DNA of 64,000 nucleotides from Kiritimatiellia bacterium (GTDB lineage: Bacteria > Verrucomicrobiota > Kiritimatiellia > RFP12 > UBA1067): positions 1 through 64,000 of the forward strand of contig JAFQYM010000023.1 in the NCBI GenBank assembly GCA_017406465.1, in the 5' to 3' direction. Position numbers and translations under genes: made by a program. Below the pieces are notes generated by a model. The model saw only the letters and a list, made by a program, of their open reading frames with translations, was not told where the DNA came from and ran no database searches. Of the stretch, positions 55,146 to 64,000 are shown piece by piece (the first letter of the stretch is position 1; each line of letters begins with the position of its first letter).

Positions 55146-56105
55146 GACCACGGAACCCTTGTAAAAGGCCTGTTTGCGCGTTGTTGCCGGCTCGTGCGTC
55201 AGATTTGCCGCGGAGTTATTTATATGCGACCATGGCGCCGGCGAGACGCCATATCCACCGAGGCCGTAGGCCGAGCCGCGAAGCGGGCGCTAGCGTGGTG
55301 CTCTCCCAGTTAGAGTCGTCTAGTGTCGGATTTGCGTCGGATAGAAGTGTGATTGCGGGTGCAAGTAGTTAAGCGAGCCGACGATAAGTCGGAGAGCGCA
55401 AAAGCTACGAAGAAAAACGCGCCTAGCGGAAGGTCGGGAACTCAGCAAAAAAATCGTAAAGGGCCTATTTGCGTGTTAGATGTCAGTTAGTATCTGTTGT
55501 GATGGCTTGAAGGGGTTTAACATGTAATGAGGAAGTGGAGCGGTGTGCCGAGTGGCGAGCTGAGCGACACGCGACGGCTTGGTTCGGCGGATGCGCGGTG
55601 GTATGCGTCGCAAGGCAAGAAGGCGGTATTCCGCCGACGAAGTATCGCGCTGCAGACGGTGGATGCAGCGCACGGGGGAGCGATCAATATTCCCGAGCGA
55701 AGCGAGGGCACCATGGCGTAGGTGGGCGGAGGCGAAGGTCGCGTAAGAGGAGCGGTCTTGTCTCGCAGGCGTAAGAGGCGCTTGCGTACGCAACCAGTGA
55801 TAGACGCCGAGGCACGGCTCGGCACTCGCTTCGCTCGGCTTGGCTCGCTACAAAACGCGAGCCCCGCTTGCGCGGCGGTTATGGCTAAACTCGGCTCATT
55901 ATCTGATGTGTGAGAGCCGTCGCGACGACAAGGCCCGACGGGTTAGGCGAGCCTTCGCGCAGCTCACCGGAGCAATCTTCGACCGTGACCGCACGTTGGA
56001 AGGCAAGCACACGCGCACACAAGCACAAAGCCACCAATTTCAACCAAAGAAGCATCTGTCGTAACTTTGAGACACAGTTAAAACGCAACACAGACCACGG
56101 TGTTT
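55146..56105. other. ~1-kb non-coding stretch with inverted repeat copy C
   Basis: It begins with a GTCGTCTAGTGTCGGATTTGC segment akin to the 10-bp arrays (about 55313-55345), then the full repeat copy C on the minus strand, then about 70 bp of AT-richer leader before the gspE/pilB promoter. No reliable gene was seen. Confidence 0.7.
55385..56035 (-). repeat. Dispersed repeat family A/B/C, copy C (inverted, longest)
   Basis: The reverse complement has, in order, the GCTTGCCTTCCAACGTGCGG head (about 56010), GCATCCACCGTCTGCAGCGC, GATACTTCGTCGGCGGAATA, GCATCCGCCGAACC, and the AGGCGCGTTTTTCTTCGTAGC end (about 55400-55425). The TATACATATA palindrome of copies A and B is absent. Confidence 0.8.
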
Positions 56106-56107
56106 TT

Positions 56108-56124
56108 TGGTAAAATATAGCACA
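56108..56124 (+). promoter_or_regulatory. Promoter giving a leaderless start
   Basis: TTTGGTAAAAT (box 56111-56116), then 7 nt, then ATG 56124; no room for a ribosome site. Confidence 0.6.
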
Positions 56125-57812
56125 TGAGCGAGAACTCTCTTGCAAACATGATACTGAAGTCCGCCGGAATCTACTCCGACGAACAACTTCAGCGCATTGC
56201 CGAAAACCGCGCGGCGAACCCCGGAATGGGGCTCGCGGAGGCCGCCGTCAAGTTCGGCGGCGCGAAGGAAATCGAGTTTCTTTCGGCGGTCGGGAAGTCA
56301 CTTGGCCTTGAGACGGTCGACCTAGAGCGCCAGCAGCCGAACCCGGACGCGCTTACTAAACTCCCCGCGTCGGCAGTCTACCAGTACAACGTCCTCCCTT
56401 TCAAGGCCGACGGCACTTCGCTTACGATCGTCACCTCCGACCCGTTCGACACCTCCGCGGCTGACGGTCTCCGGCTCGTCGCGGGCTGCCCGATAAAGAC
56501 GGCGCTCGCCCCGAAGGAAGAAGTCGAGAATGCCGTAAAGAAATACTACGGCGTAGGCGCGGACGCGATCGAGAAGATGATCGAGGACGGCCGCTATTCC
56601 GTCGACGAAGACATCGGCGCAATGACGAAGATCGACGTCAACGAGATGGGCGAAGAGGCGTCGATCGTCAAGTTCGTAAACCAGATCATCGCCGAAGCAG
56701 ACCGCCAGGGCGCGACCGATATCCACATCGAGCCGCAGGAGACGGAGCTCCGCATCCGCTACCGCATCGACGGCATGCTCCACAAGGTCGACGTTCCGCC
56801 CCAGCTGAACCGCCTCAAGAGCGCGATCATCTCTCGTATCAAGGTCATGGCGAACCTCGATATCGCCGAGAAGCGCCTCCCGATGGACGGCCGTATCGGC
56901 ATCCGCATCGCGGGACAGGACATCGACATCCGCGTATCGACGATGCCCGCGGCGTACGGCGAGTCGATCTCGCTCCGACTTCTCGCGAAAAGCGGCAACT
57001 TCGTAAAGATGGACGACCTCGGCTTCAACGAGCGCGACTACGCGGTAGTCAGCAAGATCATCCACCGTCCGAACGGCATCTTCCTCGTGACGGGGCCTAC
57101 GGGCTCCGGCAAGTCGACGTCGCTCTACTCGTTCCTTTCGGAAGTCAACAAGATCGACGTCCGCATCATGACGGCCGAGGACCCGATAGAATACCATATG
57201 GCCGGCATCAACCAGGTGCAGATGCAGTCGGAGATCGGCATGACGTTCGCGAGGGCGCTCCGCGCGTTTCTGCGTCAGGACCCCGACATCATCATGGTCG
57301 GCGAAATCCGCGACCGCGAGACGGCCGAGATCGCGATCAACGCGTCGCTCACGGGCCACATGGTGTTTTCGACGCTGCACACCAACGATGCAGCAGGCGC
57401 GTTCCCGCGTCTTATCGATATGGGCGTTGAGCCGTTCCTTATTGCCTCTGCTGTCGCGGGCGTGATGGGCCAGCGCCTTTGCCGCCGCCTCTGCCCGCAG
57501 TGCAAGAAGGAAGTCCCGCTCGACATGAAGTACTACTCGCTCGATACGCCGCCAGAGAGGAACACGGTGTTCGAGCCCGCCGGCTGCGACGTCTGCACCA
57601 GGACCGGCTACAAGGGTCGCCGCGCTCTCTTTGAGGTGCTGGAAGTCGACGAGGACATCGAAGGCGCGATTGTCCGCCGCGAGAACGCGACTCAGATACG
57701 CAACATCTCGCTCTCGAAGGGCATGAAGACTCTGCGCGAGGACGGCTGGGCCAAGGTGTTTGCAGGCGTCACGAGCGTCAAGGAAATCTTGCGCGTCACG
57801 GAAGATCAGTGA
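56124..57812 (+). CDS. pilB: GspE/PilB-type secretion ATPase
   Basis: 562 aa. An N-terminal MshEN-like domain (about 1-140, with LPASAVYQYNVLPF) precedes the hexameric ATPase. Walker A is GPTGSGKST (about 324-332), followed by the Asp box with TAEDPIEY, Walker B IIMVGEIRDRETAE and the His box GHMVFSTLHTNDA. Zinc ligands are CPQC (about 457-460) and CDVC (about 489-492). It powers type IV pilus or type II secretion assembly; with no other pilus gene in the window the two cannot be separated. Its stop overlaps the rpoN ATG by 1 nt (TGATG). Confidence 0.93.
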   Translation: MSENSLANMILKSAGIYSDEQLQRIAENRAANPGMGLAEAAVKFGGAKEIEFLSAVGKSLGLETVDLERQQPNPDALTKLPASAVYQYNVLPFKADGTSLTIVTSDPFDTSAADGLRLVAGCPIKTALAPKEEVENAVKKYYGVGADAIEKMIEDGRYSVDEDIGAMTKIDVNEMGEEASIVKFVNQIIAEADRQGATDIHIEPQETELRIRYRIDGMLHKVDVPPQLNRLKSAIISRIKVMANLDIAEKRLPMDGRIGIRIAGQDIDIRVSTMPAAYGESISLRLLAKSGNFVKMDDLGFNERDYAVVSKIIHRPNGIFLVTGPTGSGKSTSLYSFLSEVNKIDVRIMTAEDPIEYHMAGINQVQMQSEIGMTFARALRAFLRQDPDIIMVGEIRDRETAEIAINASLTGHMVFSTLHTNDAAGAFPRLIDMGVEPFLIASAVAGVMGQRLCRRLCPQCKKEVPLDMKYYSLDTPPERNTVFEPAGCDVCTRTGYKGRRALFEVLEVDEDIEGAIVRRENATQIRNISLSKGMKTLREDGWAKVFAGVTSVKEILRVTEDQ

Positions 57813-59230
57813 TGCCAGGTCTTTCAGGCGAGCTACGTCAGAAACTTACGCAGAGCCAGACTCTTGCGCCGCAGATGCGGCAGGGGCTTGAGCTTCTTGC
57901 GATGAGTCTCCCCGAGCTCCGCCAGCGGCTTTACGATGAGATGAGCCGCAATCCCTGCATCGAGGACATAGAGGCGACGCTTGAGAAGACCACCGTTTCC
58001 GAGAAGGTGCGCGAAATGGAGCGCGACGAGAGCGTCGACGATTCCGATTCTTCAGACGAGGACTACGAGCCGGAGTTTGGGGCTGCCGCGGCGATTACGC
58101 GGGACGAGGAGGCGGACGAGCGACGCCAGCGTTTTTTCGACAGGCAGACGAAGGAAGAGACGCTTGAGGAGCATCTTCTCGCACAGCTCAAGATGTCGGA
58201 CATAGACGAAAGTGACCTGCCGCTCGCGGAGGTGCTGATTGGCGAGCTGAACGCCGACGGGCGTTTCGTGGGGTCGATCCCGGACATCGTGATGGTTTCT
58301 GGCGAAAGCGAGGAGAAGATCGTCGCCGTTCTCAAGGAGATAATGCAGCTCGACCCTCCGGGATGCGGCGCGAGGACTCCGCAGGAATGCCTGCTTGCCC
58401 AGATAGACAAGCTTGACGGCTCGCCATACCAGGAAGAAGTGCGCGCGCTCATCGAGCGCCACTTCGAGGATATGGCGGAAGGGCGCATCGCGGCCATTGA
58501 GCGCGACCTCGGGATTTCGCATGAACGCTACGCCGACGTCCTGAGGGCGCTTCGCACGCTCGAGCCGCGCCCTGGGCGTGCGTATGACCTCGCGGGGAAG
58601 TCGATAAGCTATGTCCATCCCGAAGTGCATGTTGTAAAGACCAACGAGGGATGGAAGGCGAGAGTGGACGACAGGAGTCTGCCCGAGGTGCATATCTCGC
58701 CGAAGTACCTGAAAATGCTTGCGGATCCAAATGTCGACAAGGAAACGAAGAGCTACATACGCCAGCGCATAGCGGCGGCGAACTCCCTCGTCGAGGCGGT
58801 TGAGCGCCGCCAGCAGACTATCACCGACATCGCGCAGGCGATCTTCGACGCCCAGCCAGGATTTTTCGAGAAGGGGCTCAAGGGCTTAAGACCGCTCACG
58901 ATGCAGGAGATTGCCGAGAAGACGGGCGTTCACCACGCGACCGTCTCGCGTACCGTGCGCGACAAATACGCCTCCACGCCGAAGGGGACTGTCGAGCTCA
59001 GGAAGTTCTTCACTTCCGGAATTACGACCGACTCGGGAGAGCAGGTCACGAAAGACGCGCTTCGCGACCGACTTGCCGCGATGATTGCGGAAGAGGACAA
59101 GGCGCATCCCCTGTCAGACGACCGGCTTTCTGAGATGCTGAAAAAAGAGGGGTTCCCGGTCGCACGCAGGACGGTAGCGAAGTACCGCGCCATTCTGGGC
59201 ATCCCGGGAATGTCGGAGCGCCGTCGCTGA
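57812..59230 (+). CDS. rpoN: RNA polymerase sigma-54 factor
   Basis: 472 aa. Region I is rich in Gln and Leu (RQKLTQSQTLAPQMRQGLELL), as needed for activator response, and an acidic region II follows. The core-binding domain has LNADGRFVGSIPD and DPPGCGARTPQECLLAQ. The HTH is TMQEIAEKTGVHHATVSRTV with the following KGTVELRKFF, and the RpoN box ARRTVAKYR lies at about 450-458. Translational coupling to a GspE/PilB ATPase is notable because pilus genes are often sigma-54 dependent. GTG 57809 is an alternative start. Confidence 0.97.
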   Translation: MPGLSGELRQKLTQSQTLAPQMRQGLELLAMSLPELRQRLYDEMSRNPCIEDIEATLEKTTVSEKVREMERDESVDDSDSSDEDYEPEFGAAAAITRDEEADERRQRFFDRQTKEETLEEHLLAQLKMSDIDESDLPLAEVLIGELNADGRFVGSIPDIVMVSGESEEKIVAVLKEIMQLDPPGCGARTPQECLLAQIDKLDGSPYQEEVRALIERHFEDMAEGRIAAIERDLGISHERYADVLRALRTLEPRPGRAYDLAGKSISYVHPEVHVVKTNEGWKARVDDRSLPEVHISPKYLKMLADPNVDKETKSYIRQRIAAANSLVEAVERRQQTITDIAQAIFDAQPGFFEKGLKGLRPLTMQEIAEKTGVHHATVSRTVRDKYASTPKGTVELRKFFTSGITTDSGEQVTKDALRDRLAAMIAEEDKAHPLSDDRLSEMLKKEGFPVARRTVAKYRAILGIPGMSERRR

Positions 59231-59330
59231 TTTGTCGTCCTTGTGCGCGGTGGGGGGTTGGTTTTTGTCCGGGAAAGATGTATAATTTGCGTGAGGAATC
59301 AATAGGATGCTTGTCAGGTTAATTAGAATT

Positions 59331-59348
59331 TGGTAAACTATGCACAAT
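59331..59348 (+). promoter_or_regulatory. Probable near-leaderless promoter
   Basis: TTTGGTAAACT (box 59334-59339), then 9 nt, then ATG 59349, close to the pattern at 56108. A second TATAAT at about 59280 could give a longer leader. Confidence 0.5.
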
Positions 59349-62300
59349 ATGAAAAAAGTTTTTTTGCTTGTCGCCTTTGCGGGAACCGCGGCCGTCGCCT
59401 TCGCCGATGCGGATCTTGAGAAGGAGTTCGACGAGGCCGTCAAGTCGGGCCATCCTCTTGCTGCCGAACGCGCCTTTAAGAAGCTTTCCGAAGAACGCCG
59501 CGACCTCTCGCCCAACCGCTACTTCGAGGCGGCCGAGGTTTCGCGCGAGCTTGGCAATGACGTCGACAGGCGCACCCGGCTATCCCACTTTATCAAGGTC
59601 TCCAAGGCGTGGAACGACGCCGTGGAGCAGGCGGCGTGGGAGCTGTGCCTCAATTCTGACGATCCCGACGCGTTCGTGCTCCTCGCCGAGAAGTCGGCTG
59701 GTTCGCGCAGGGTCTACGACAACGCCATGCGGCTTCTCGAAGGCTTCCGCAAGCAGAAGCGTGCCGCCGACTTCCTCAAGGTGGCCGACGCCGCGCTCGC
59801 GGCGTTCAAGGCGGACGAGGACCGCACCGAGATCCTTGCGCGTGTCGTGGCGATGGAGACAGAGGTGGGGCTTGGCCTTTCCGACGAGGACTTGCGCGGT
59901 TTCTTCGGGCGCAACGTCTGCCGCGATCTTTCCGTGCTGAACCCGGTGTTCAACTCGCGCGGTGATGCCTTCCCGAAGTCGTGGAGAATAGACCTCTCCT
60001 GTTCCACCGGCGCGCTTCTTTCGCCCGAGACGCTCACATGGCTGGCGAAGGTCGGCACCAACAAGGCGGAACGCGCCGACGCCGTGCGACTCTTCAGGAA
60101 GTTCGAGCCGCTCGTGTTCGACGGCAGGCACGGGCGCCATGCGTGCGTCATGACGAAGATGCACGTCGAGCTGGCCCCCGAGCTCCTTCCCGCCGGGGCG
60201 GAGGCCGTTTCAGCCGCGATATGCGCCGACATCGACAAGGTCGTGGCAAGCGATGGCATAGTTACGAACGAAGTGGCGAACCTGATGCAGTATTGCGCCA
60301 GTTCCGCATTGACGCCCGCCGATGTCGCAAAGATGAGGGAGAAGTACGCCGCATTCGTCTTTCCGCGCGACATGCCGGGCTTGTTCCGCCTCGCCGAAGC
60401 GTGCGAAAAGGCCAATTCCACGAAGCCCTACCACGACATCCTGCCGCGCTGCAGCGACGAGTCGTTGGTGCGCTATGCGATGATGCCCACGTTTGCGAAG
60501 CTGGGGGACGATAAGGAGCTGCGGAAGGCGTTTGTCGAGCAGATGCTGTTCGGCGACCCTGATCCCAACCACGTGCTTTCGTCGATCGCGGCGAGCAAGA
60601 TGTCCGACAGGGAGAAGGTCGCCCTCTTTGAGGCCGCGTATGCCAAGTCTGGCGCCAATTCCTTCTGGAAGTGGTGCGTAGAGGACAGAAGGGCGGCGAA
60701 GAATCCGGTCCTCACCAATCAGCTCGCGAAGGCCTTCCTTTCAAAGGTGAAGAATGGCGCGAAGTCGAACGTCCGGCTTGTCGAGATACGGCGCGAGATT
60801 AAGGCCCTGAAGCGAGGAAGCGGGAACAAGGCGCCAGAAGTCGCGCACAAGCTCTTTGACGAGGCCTGCCGCGAGTTCAAGGGCCAGTGGCCTCAGCAGA
60901 ACAAGTGGGAGAGCAGGGTGTTCCGCTCGATCGTTCGCAAGTATGCCGAGCTATGCCAGCACGACGGCACCGCCGCGCCGATTGCGATAAAGGCGATCGC
61001 GGACAAGCTCGACCCCAAAGACGACAATGCCTGGCGGGAGGCCAACGTCTTTGATCTCGTCACCAGCAGCATAGGCGAGCGCAACGCGCTTCTCGACGTG
61101 GCGCGCATAAGGCAAAAGGCGGACTACATCACGGAAGTCCGTCTCGACAAGGGGACGGACAAGCTGCCGGTTCCAGTAGAGGCGTTCGCAAAGGTCGATC
61201 CTGGCGCGGTGATCGGCTTCATCGACCGAAACTGGCACAAGGACAATCCAGACGAACGGCGCCTGACGCCGGAACTCGCGGCGTCGCTCGTCGCCGTGGT
61301 GATGAAGAACTTCGACTGCGGGAAGCTTGGTCCCGGCAAGGCACATGGCAAGCTTTTCCCCGTGGCCATGAGCATCGTGCGCACGTCTCCGCAGCTCGCG
61401 TCCGCCTTCCCCCTCGACAAGGTCGCCGGCGAAGTGCTAGACCCGGCTCTCGAGGCAGGGCGTCCGGCGCAGGCCTTTCTTGCGCTGGCCGCCGCATGTG
61501 GCAGGACTGACGCATATCTAAACAAGTACATGTCGGCGCTTTCGAAAGTCGACCCGCCTACCCGTCTTGGAAGTCTCGTCGCCATCTGCGAGAATCCAGA
61601 CATCGCAACGTTCGGTAATGCGGAAAAGGGGACGATCGACCGCTTCGACGGCATTTTCGTGACGCAGCTCATGCCGACGCTAAGGGCGGTCAAGGCGAAG
61701 TCTGCCGCATGGACATGGCTTGGCGACGACGACGGGACGCTTGCGAAGCGCGTCAAAGAATGGGCCTCTTCGGCCGTTCGCAGCGACAAGCCGGCGACAA
61801 AGTCAATCGTCGACGAGTTCTTCCGCGAGATGGTGCGCCTCAAGAACGCCGGCGGCGAGGGCTGGAACGACTGGGCCGGCCGCGGCAGGGTTCCCTATTA
61901 CAAACATGTCTACAGCCAGGGGCTTGCGTCGACAAACGCCGTTCTCCTTGCACAGGTCGCCCATTCGTTCGGCCGCGCCATCACCCGCCATGCGATCAGT
62001 GACAATACCGTCATGGACATCCTCGATCGGTCGCGCTCCGAGGAGATGTGGGAGCCGATCTACCTTTTCGTATGCGCGGTTGCGGGCGACAACAACAAGG
62101 AGGTCTTCGACATGGCGGCGCGCTTCCGCGCCGAGGCGTCGGCCCACCTGCCGGGCGTCTATCCCGTTCCCGAGAACGATCCCCTCTATCCGCTCTACGT
62201 TGCCGCCGACGAGTTCGTGCGCAACAACTTCGAGCGTGCGACCGAGCTCCTGACCTCGCATTTGCGGGAGTTCGAGCGCGACGCCGCGAAGCTGCCGCCG

Positions 62301-64000
62301 GCCTTCACCGCCTGGGCGGTCGACCAGATGCGCCTCATGCGCGGCGAGAAGGATGCGATGCTGATACGCGCCCGCGCGCTCGCCACCAGGCTCCTCGACG
62401 ACGAGTCGAAGCTGACCCCCGAGGTGGCCGCCGCGATGATCCTCGTCCGTGCCGAGTCGTTCCGCGACCAGCAGAACTTCGAGGCGGCGAAGCTCGAGTA
62501 CCAGACCATCCGCAACAACCCGGCGTACGCCAAGACCAAGGCCGCGCGCCGCGCCATGTTCCGCGCCGTCGACCTGATGATCGAGTCCGGGAACGCCGCG
62601 TCCGCGGAATCGACGCTCGAATACTGGCTCAGCCAGCCCGACACGGAAATCCAGGCCCAGGCGCACTACTTCCTCGCCCGCATCGCCTTCGAGAGGAAAG
62701 ACTACGAGGAATGCGCCAAGCGCCTCAGGGAGGTGTTCGCGATCGACTTCACGCACACCGAGGCGCGGTTCCTCCACGGCCAGTGGAAGCTCGCGACGAA
62801 CAGTGAAGTCGACGAGACCGAGGTCATGGTCGGCAGCGTCGCAGATCGCACGGCCGTGCGTCCCGGCCAGCAGCTTTCGATCACCGTCCAGGACCGCAAC
62901 CTCTCGGTGGCGGGCGGCGGCAACACGATTCCCGTCGTCATAAAGGCCGTGCCTGGCGGCGATTTCGAGACGATCCAGCTCACCCCCTCGTCGCGCGATC
63001 CCGGGCTTTTCAAGGGCGCGATCGACGTGCGCCTCGCCTCTGCCGTTCCGACCAACCTCGTTCTCGAGGTGACGGGCGCCGATACAATTTCGTATGCGAT
63101 CGACCCCGCCTTCCTCGCGGCGCGCGGGCTTCCCGCAGGCCGTCCCAAGCTGGTGTCCGTCGTGGACGACGCCCGGCTTGCGATAGGCGCGGGTTCTCCG
63201 CGCGTAGACGAGGCCGAGTCGGCCGCGCAGGTAGAGGCCCTGGTGGACGACAGCGTTGCAGACGATTCGCAGGGCATCAAGTCGCTCCGCCCCGGCAATC
63301 CACTGCACATCGCAGTCTCCGACAAGGACCGCTCCATCGGCAAGGACGGCGGGTCGGTACAGGTCGTGGTGTCGACGACGTCCGGCGACCGCCTGCCCGG
63401 CGTTGAGCTGAAGGAGGTTCGCCCGTTCTCGGGCGTCTTCCGCGGTTCCGTGCGCACGGCACTTCCCCCGCCGCGCGCCTTTGCTAGCGACACGGCCGTC
63501 GGGTTCAATCCGGGCGACGTGATAAACTCGACGCGCAGCGGCTCCTGGCGTTCGCTTGCGGACGGCCAGCCAGTCAAGTGGTTCGAGGTCGACACGATGG
63601 GGTCGCATCTTTTCTCCAATGCCGTCGTCCGCATGGAGAATCCCGACGACATAACGAAAATCCGTCTTGTCGGATCCCTCGCGGGGAAGAGATTCAGTCT
63701 CGGCACTTTCCCAGCGGTCGATCCCAAGACCCGCGTCGGCCTCCGCCGTCAGGTCGCTGAGCAGGGCGGCTTCCGCGGAGAGCAGTCTCTCAGGGACTTC
63801 ATGGAAAGCTCCAAGGCGCCGAAGAGCGAGACCGCCACGAACATAGTGTTCGCGCCGATGTTGCACGGTCCCGCGACCGCGGGCCTTTTCTCTGGCGTCT
63901 TCGTGACTCCCGAAAAGCTTGACTTCATGCGGTTCAGGATCGTCCAGCAGAGCAAGGGCGCCGACGCCCTCAAGGGCGTGTGGCTTTCGATTGCCCTCGA
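59349..64000 (+). CDS. Very large secreted repeat-rich protein (3'-truncated by window)
   Basis: At least 1550 aa, open to the right edge. The signal peptide is MKKVFLLVAFAGTAAVAFAD. Residues about 20-1150 are helical and TPR-like in composition, with Ala/Leu-rich repeats and many AEKA/FExA helices (e.g. AAERAFKKLSEERRDL; AKLEYQTIRNNPAYAKTKAA). From about 1155 the protein turns beta-rich, with Ig-like segments (VGSVADRTAVRPGQQLSITV; GNPLHIAVSDKDRSIGKDGG; SGVFRGSVRTALPPP). This suggests a periplasmic or surface scaffold. No catalytic motif was recognised, and it stands alone after rpoN. Confidence 0.8.
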   Translation, partial: MKKVFLLVAFAGTAAVAFADADLEKEFDEAVKSGHPLAAERAFKKLSEERRDLSPNRYFEAAEVSRELGNDVDRRTRLSHFIKVSKAWNDAVEQAAWELCLNSDDPDAFVLLAEKSAGSRRVYDNAMRLLEGFRKQKRAADFLKVADAALAAFKADEDRTEILARVVAMETEVGLGLSDEDLRGFFGRNVCRDLSVLNPVFNSRGDAFPKSWRIDLSCSTGALLSPETLTWLAKVGTNKAERADAVRLFRKFEPLVFDGRHGRHACVMTKMHVELAPELLPAGAEAVSAAICADIDKVVASDGIVTNEVANLMQYCASSALTPADVAKMREKYAAFVFPRDMPGLFRLAEACEKANSTKPYHDILPRCSDESLVRYAMMPTFAKLGDDKELRKAFVEQMLFGDPDPNHVLSSIAASKMSDREKVALFEAAYAKSGANSFWKWCVEDRRAAKNPVLTNQLAKAFLSKVKNGAKSNVRLVEIRREIKALKRGSGNKAPEVAHKLFDEACREFKGQWPQQNKWESRVFRSIVRKYAELCQHDGTAAPIAIKAIADKLDPKDDNAWREANVFDLVTSSIGERNALLDVARIRQKADYITEVRLDKGTDKLPVPVEAFAKVDPGAVIGFIDRNWHKDNPDERRLTPELAASLVAVVMKNFDCGKLGPGKAHGKLFPVAMSIVRTSPQLASAFPLDKVAGEVLDPALEAGRPAQAFLALAAACGRTDAYLNKYMSALSKVDPPTRLGSLVAICENPDIATFGNAEKGTIDRFDGIFVTQLMPTLRAVKAKSAAWTWLGDDDGTLAKRVKEWASSAVRSDKPATKSIVDEFFREMVRLKNAGGEGWNDWAGRGRVPYYKHVYSQGLASTNAVLLAQVAHSFGRAITRHAISDNTVMDILDRSRSEEMWEPIYLFVCAVAGDNNKEVFDMAARFRAEASAHLPGVYPVPENDPLYPLYVAADEFVRNNFERATELLTSHLREFERDAAKLPPAFTAWAVDQMRLMRGEKDAMLIRARALATRLLDDESKLTPEVAAAMILVRAESFRDQQNFEAAKLEYQTIRNNPAYAKTKAARRAMFRAVDLMIESGNAASAESTLEYWLSQPDTEIQAQAHYFLARIAFERKDYEECAKRLREVFAIDFTHTEARFLHGQWKLATNSEVDETEVMVGSVADRTAVRPGQQLSITVQDRNLSVAGGGNTIPVVIKAVPGGDFETIQLTPSSRDPGLFKGAIDVRLASAVPTNLVLEVTGADTISYAIDPAFLAARGLPAGRPKLVSVVDDARLAIGAGSPRVDEAESAAQVEALVDDSVADDSQGIKSLRPGNPLHIAVSDKDRSIGKDGGSVQVVVSTTSGDRLPGVELKEVRPFSGVFRGSVRTALPPPRAFASDTAVGFNPGDVINSTRSGSWRSLADGQPVKWFEVDTMGSHLFSNAVVRMENPDDITKIRLVGSLAGKRFSLGTFPAVDPKTRVGLRRQVAEQGGFRGEQSLRDFMESSKAPKSETATNIVFAPMLHGPATAGLFSGVFVTPEKLDFMRFRIVQQSKGADALKGVWLSIAL

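Noticed and set aside
61803..63866. Long open frame on the minus strand (687 codons) opposite the giant secreted gene
   Set aside because: It is antisense to a continuous frame with signal peptide and coherent domains; its translation is Arg/Gly/Leu-rich and unlike a protein. High GC creates such shadows here.

Overview
The window looks like a chromosomal segment of a PVC-superphylum bacterium, most likely Kiritimatiellota/Verrucomicrobiota. This is inferred from the MoxR-DUF58-BatA-DUF4175-type operon led by an ECF sigma fusion, the very large secreted proteins, an RHS protein with a TSP3-like Ca-binding stretch, and a sigma-54/GspE-type pair. No taxonomic marker other than the rRNA 3' parts is present. 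Every gene I can support lies on the + strand, co-oriented with the rRNA operon at the left edge. No prophage, CRISPR array or intact transposase was seen.

Left core (1-12.2 kb): 3' end of 23S rRNA, 5S rRNA and terminators, then a translationally coupled operon. It runs from an ECF sigma factor fused through one membrane helix to an extracytoplasmic alpha-toroid domain, to a MoxR ATPase, a DUF58 protein, a 1344-aa double BatA/VWA protein and a 1275-aa coiled-coil membrane protein.

Accessory region (12.2-46.5 kb), bracketed by inverted copies of a ~140-bp repeat. (i) 12.4-22.6 kb: an iteron-type promoter, a secreted protein, a 2345-aa RHS/YD-repeat protein, a coupled membrane protein, and an OmpR-type response regulator with its histidine kinase, joined by short overlaps. 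(ii) 23.3-41.9 kb, a defence island: type I restriction-modification hsdM-hsdS-hsdR with a Gabija-like pair (OLD/TOPRIM ATPase-nuclease plus UvrD-like helicase) inserted between hsdM and hsdS; radC; an unrecognised 697-aa tail-anchored protein flanked by decayed copies of the same P-loop gene start; an HsdS remnant; a KAP NTPase; and a frameshifted, truncated McrB-like pseudogene. (iii) 41.9-46.1 kb: a membrane-anchored HExxH metalloprotease, a coupled secreted protein and a small secreted ORF broken by a stop.

Right core (46.5-64 kb): FkbH-like protein; a short dcw cluster (mraZ, rsmH, ftsL-like, ftsI); tRNA-Arg(CCG); a second small accessory patch (LRR-like secreted protein, HigBA toxin-antitoxin, small membrane protein) between inverted copies of a second repeat family; a GspE/PilB ATPase overlapping rpoN; and a >1550-aa secreted repeat-rich protein running off the right edge.

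Several genes (46521, 52353, 56124, probably 54145 and 59349) begin at or within a few bases of the expected transcription start, downstream of a TATAAT/TAAAAT box, which suggests common leaderless transcription. The intergenic stretches are not empty. They hold at least four dispersed repeat families, perfect palindromes, 10-bp tandem arrays and a duplicated 58-bp iteron promoter.
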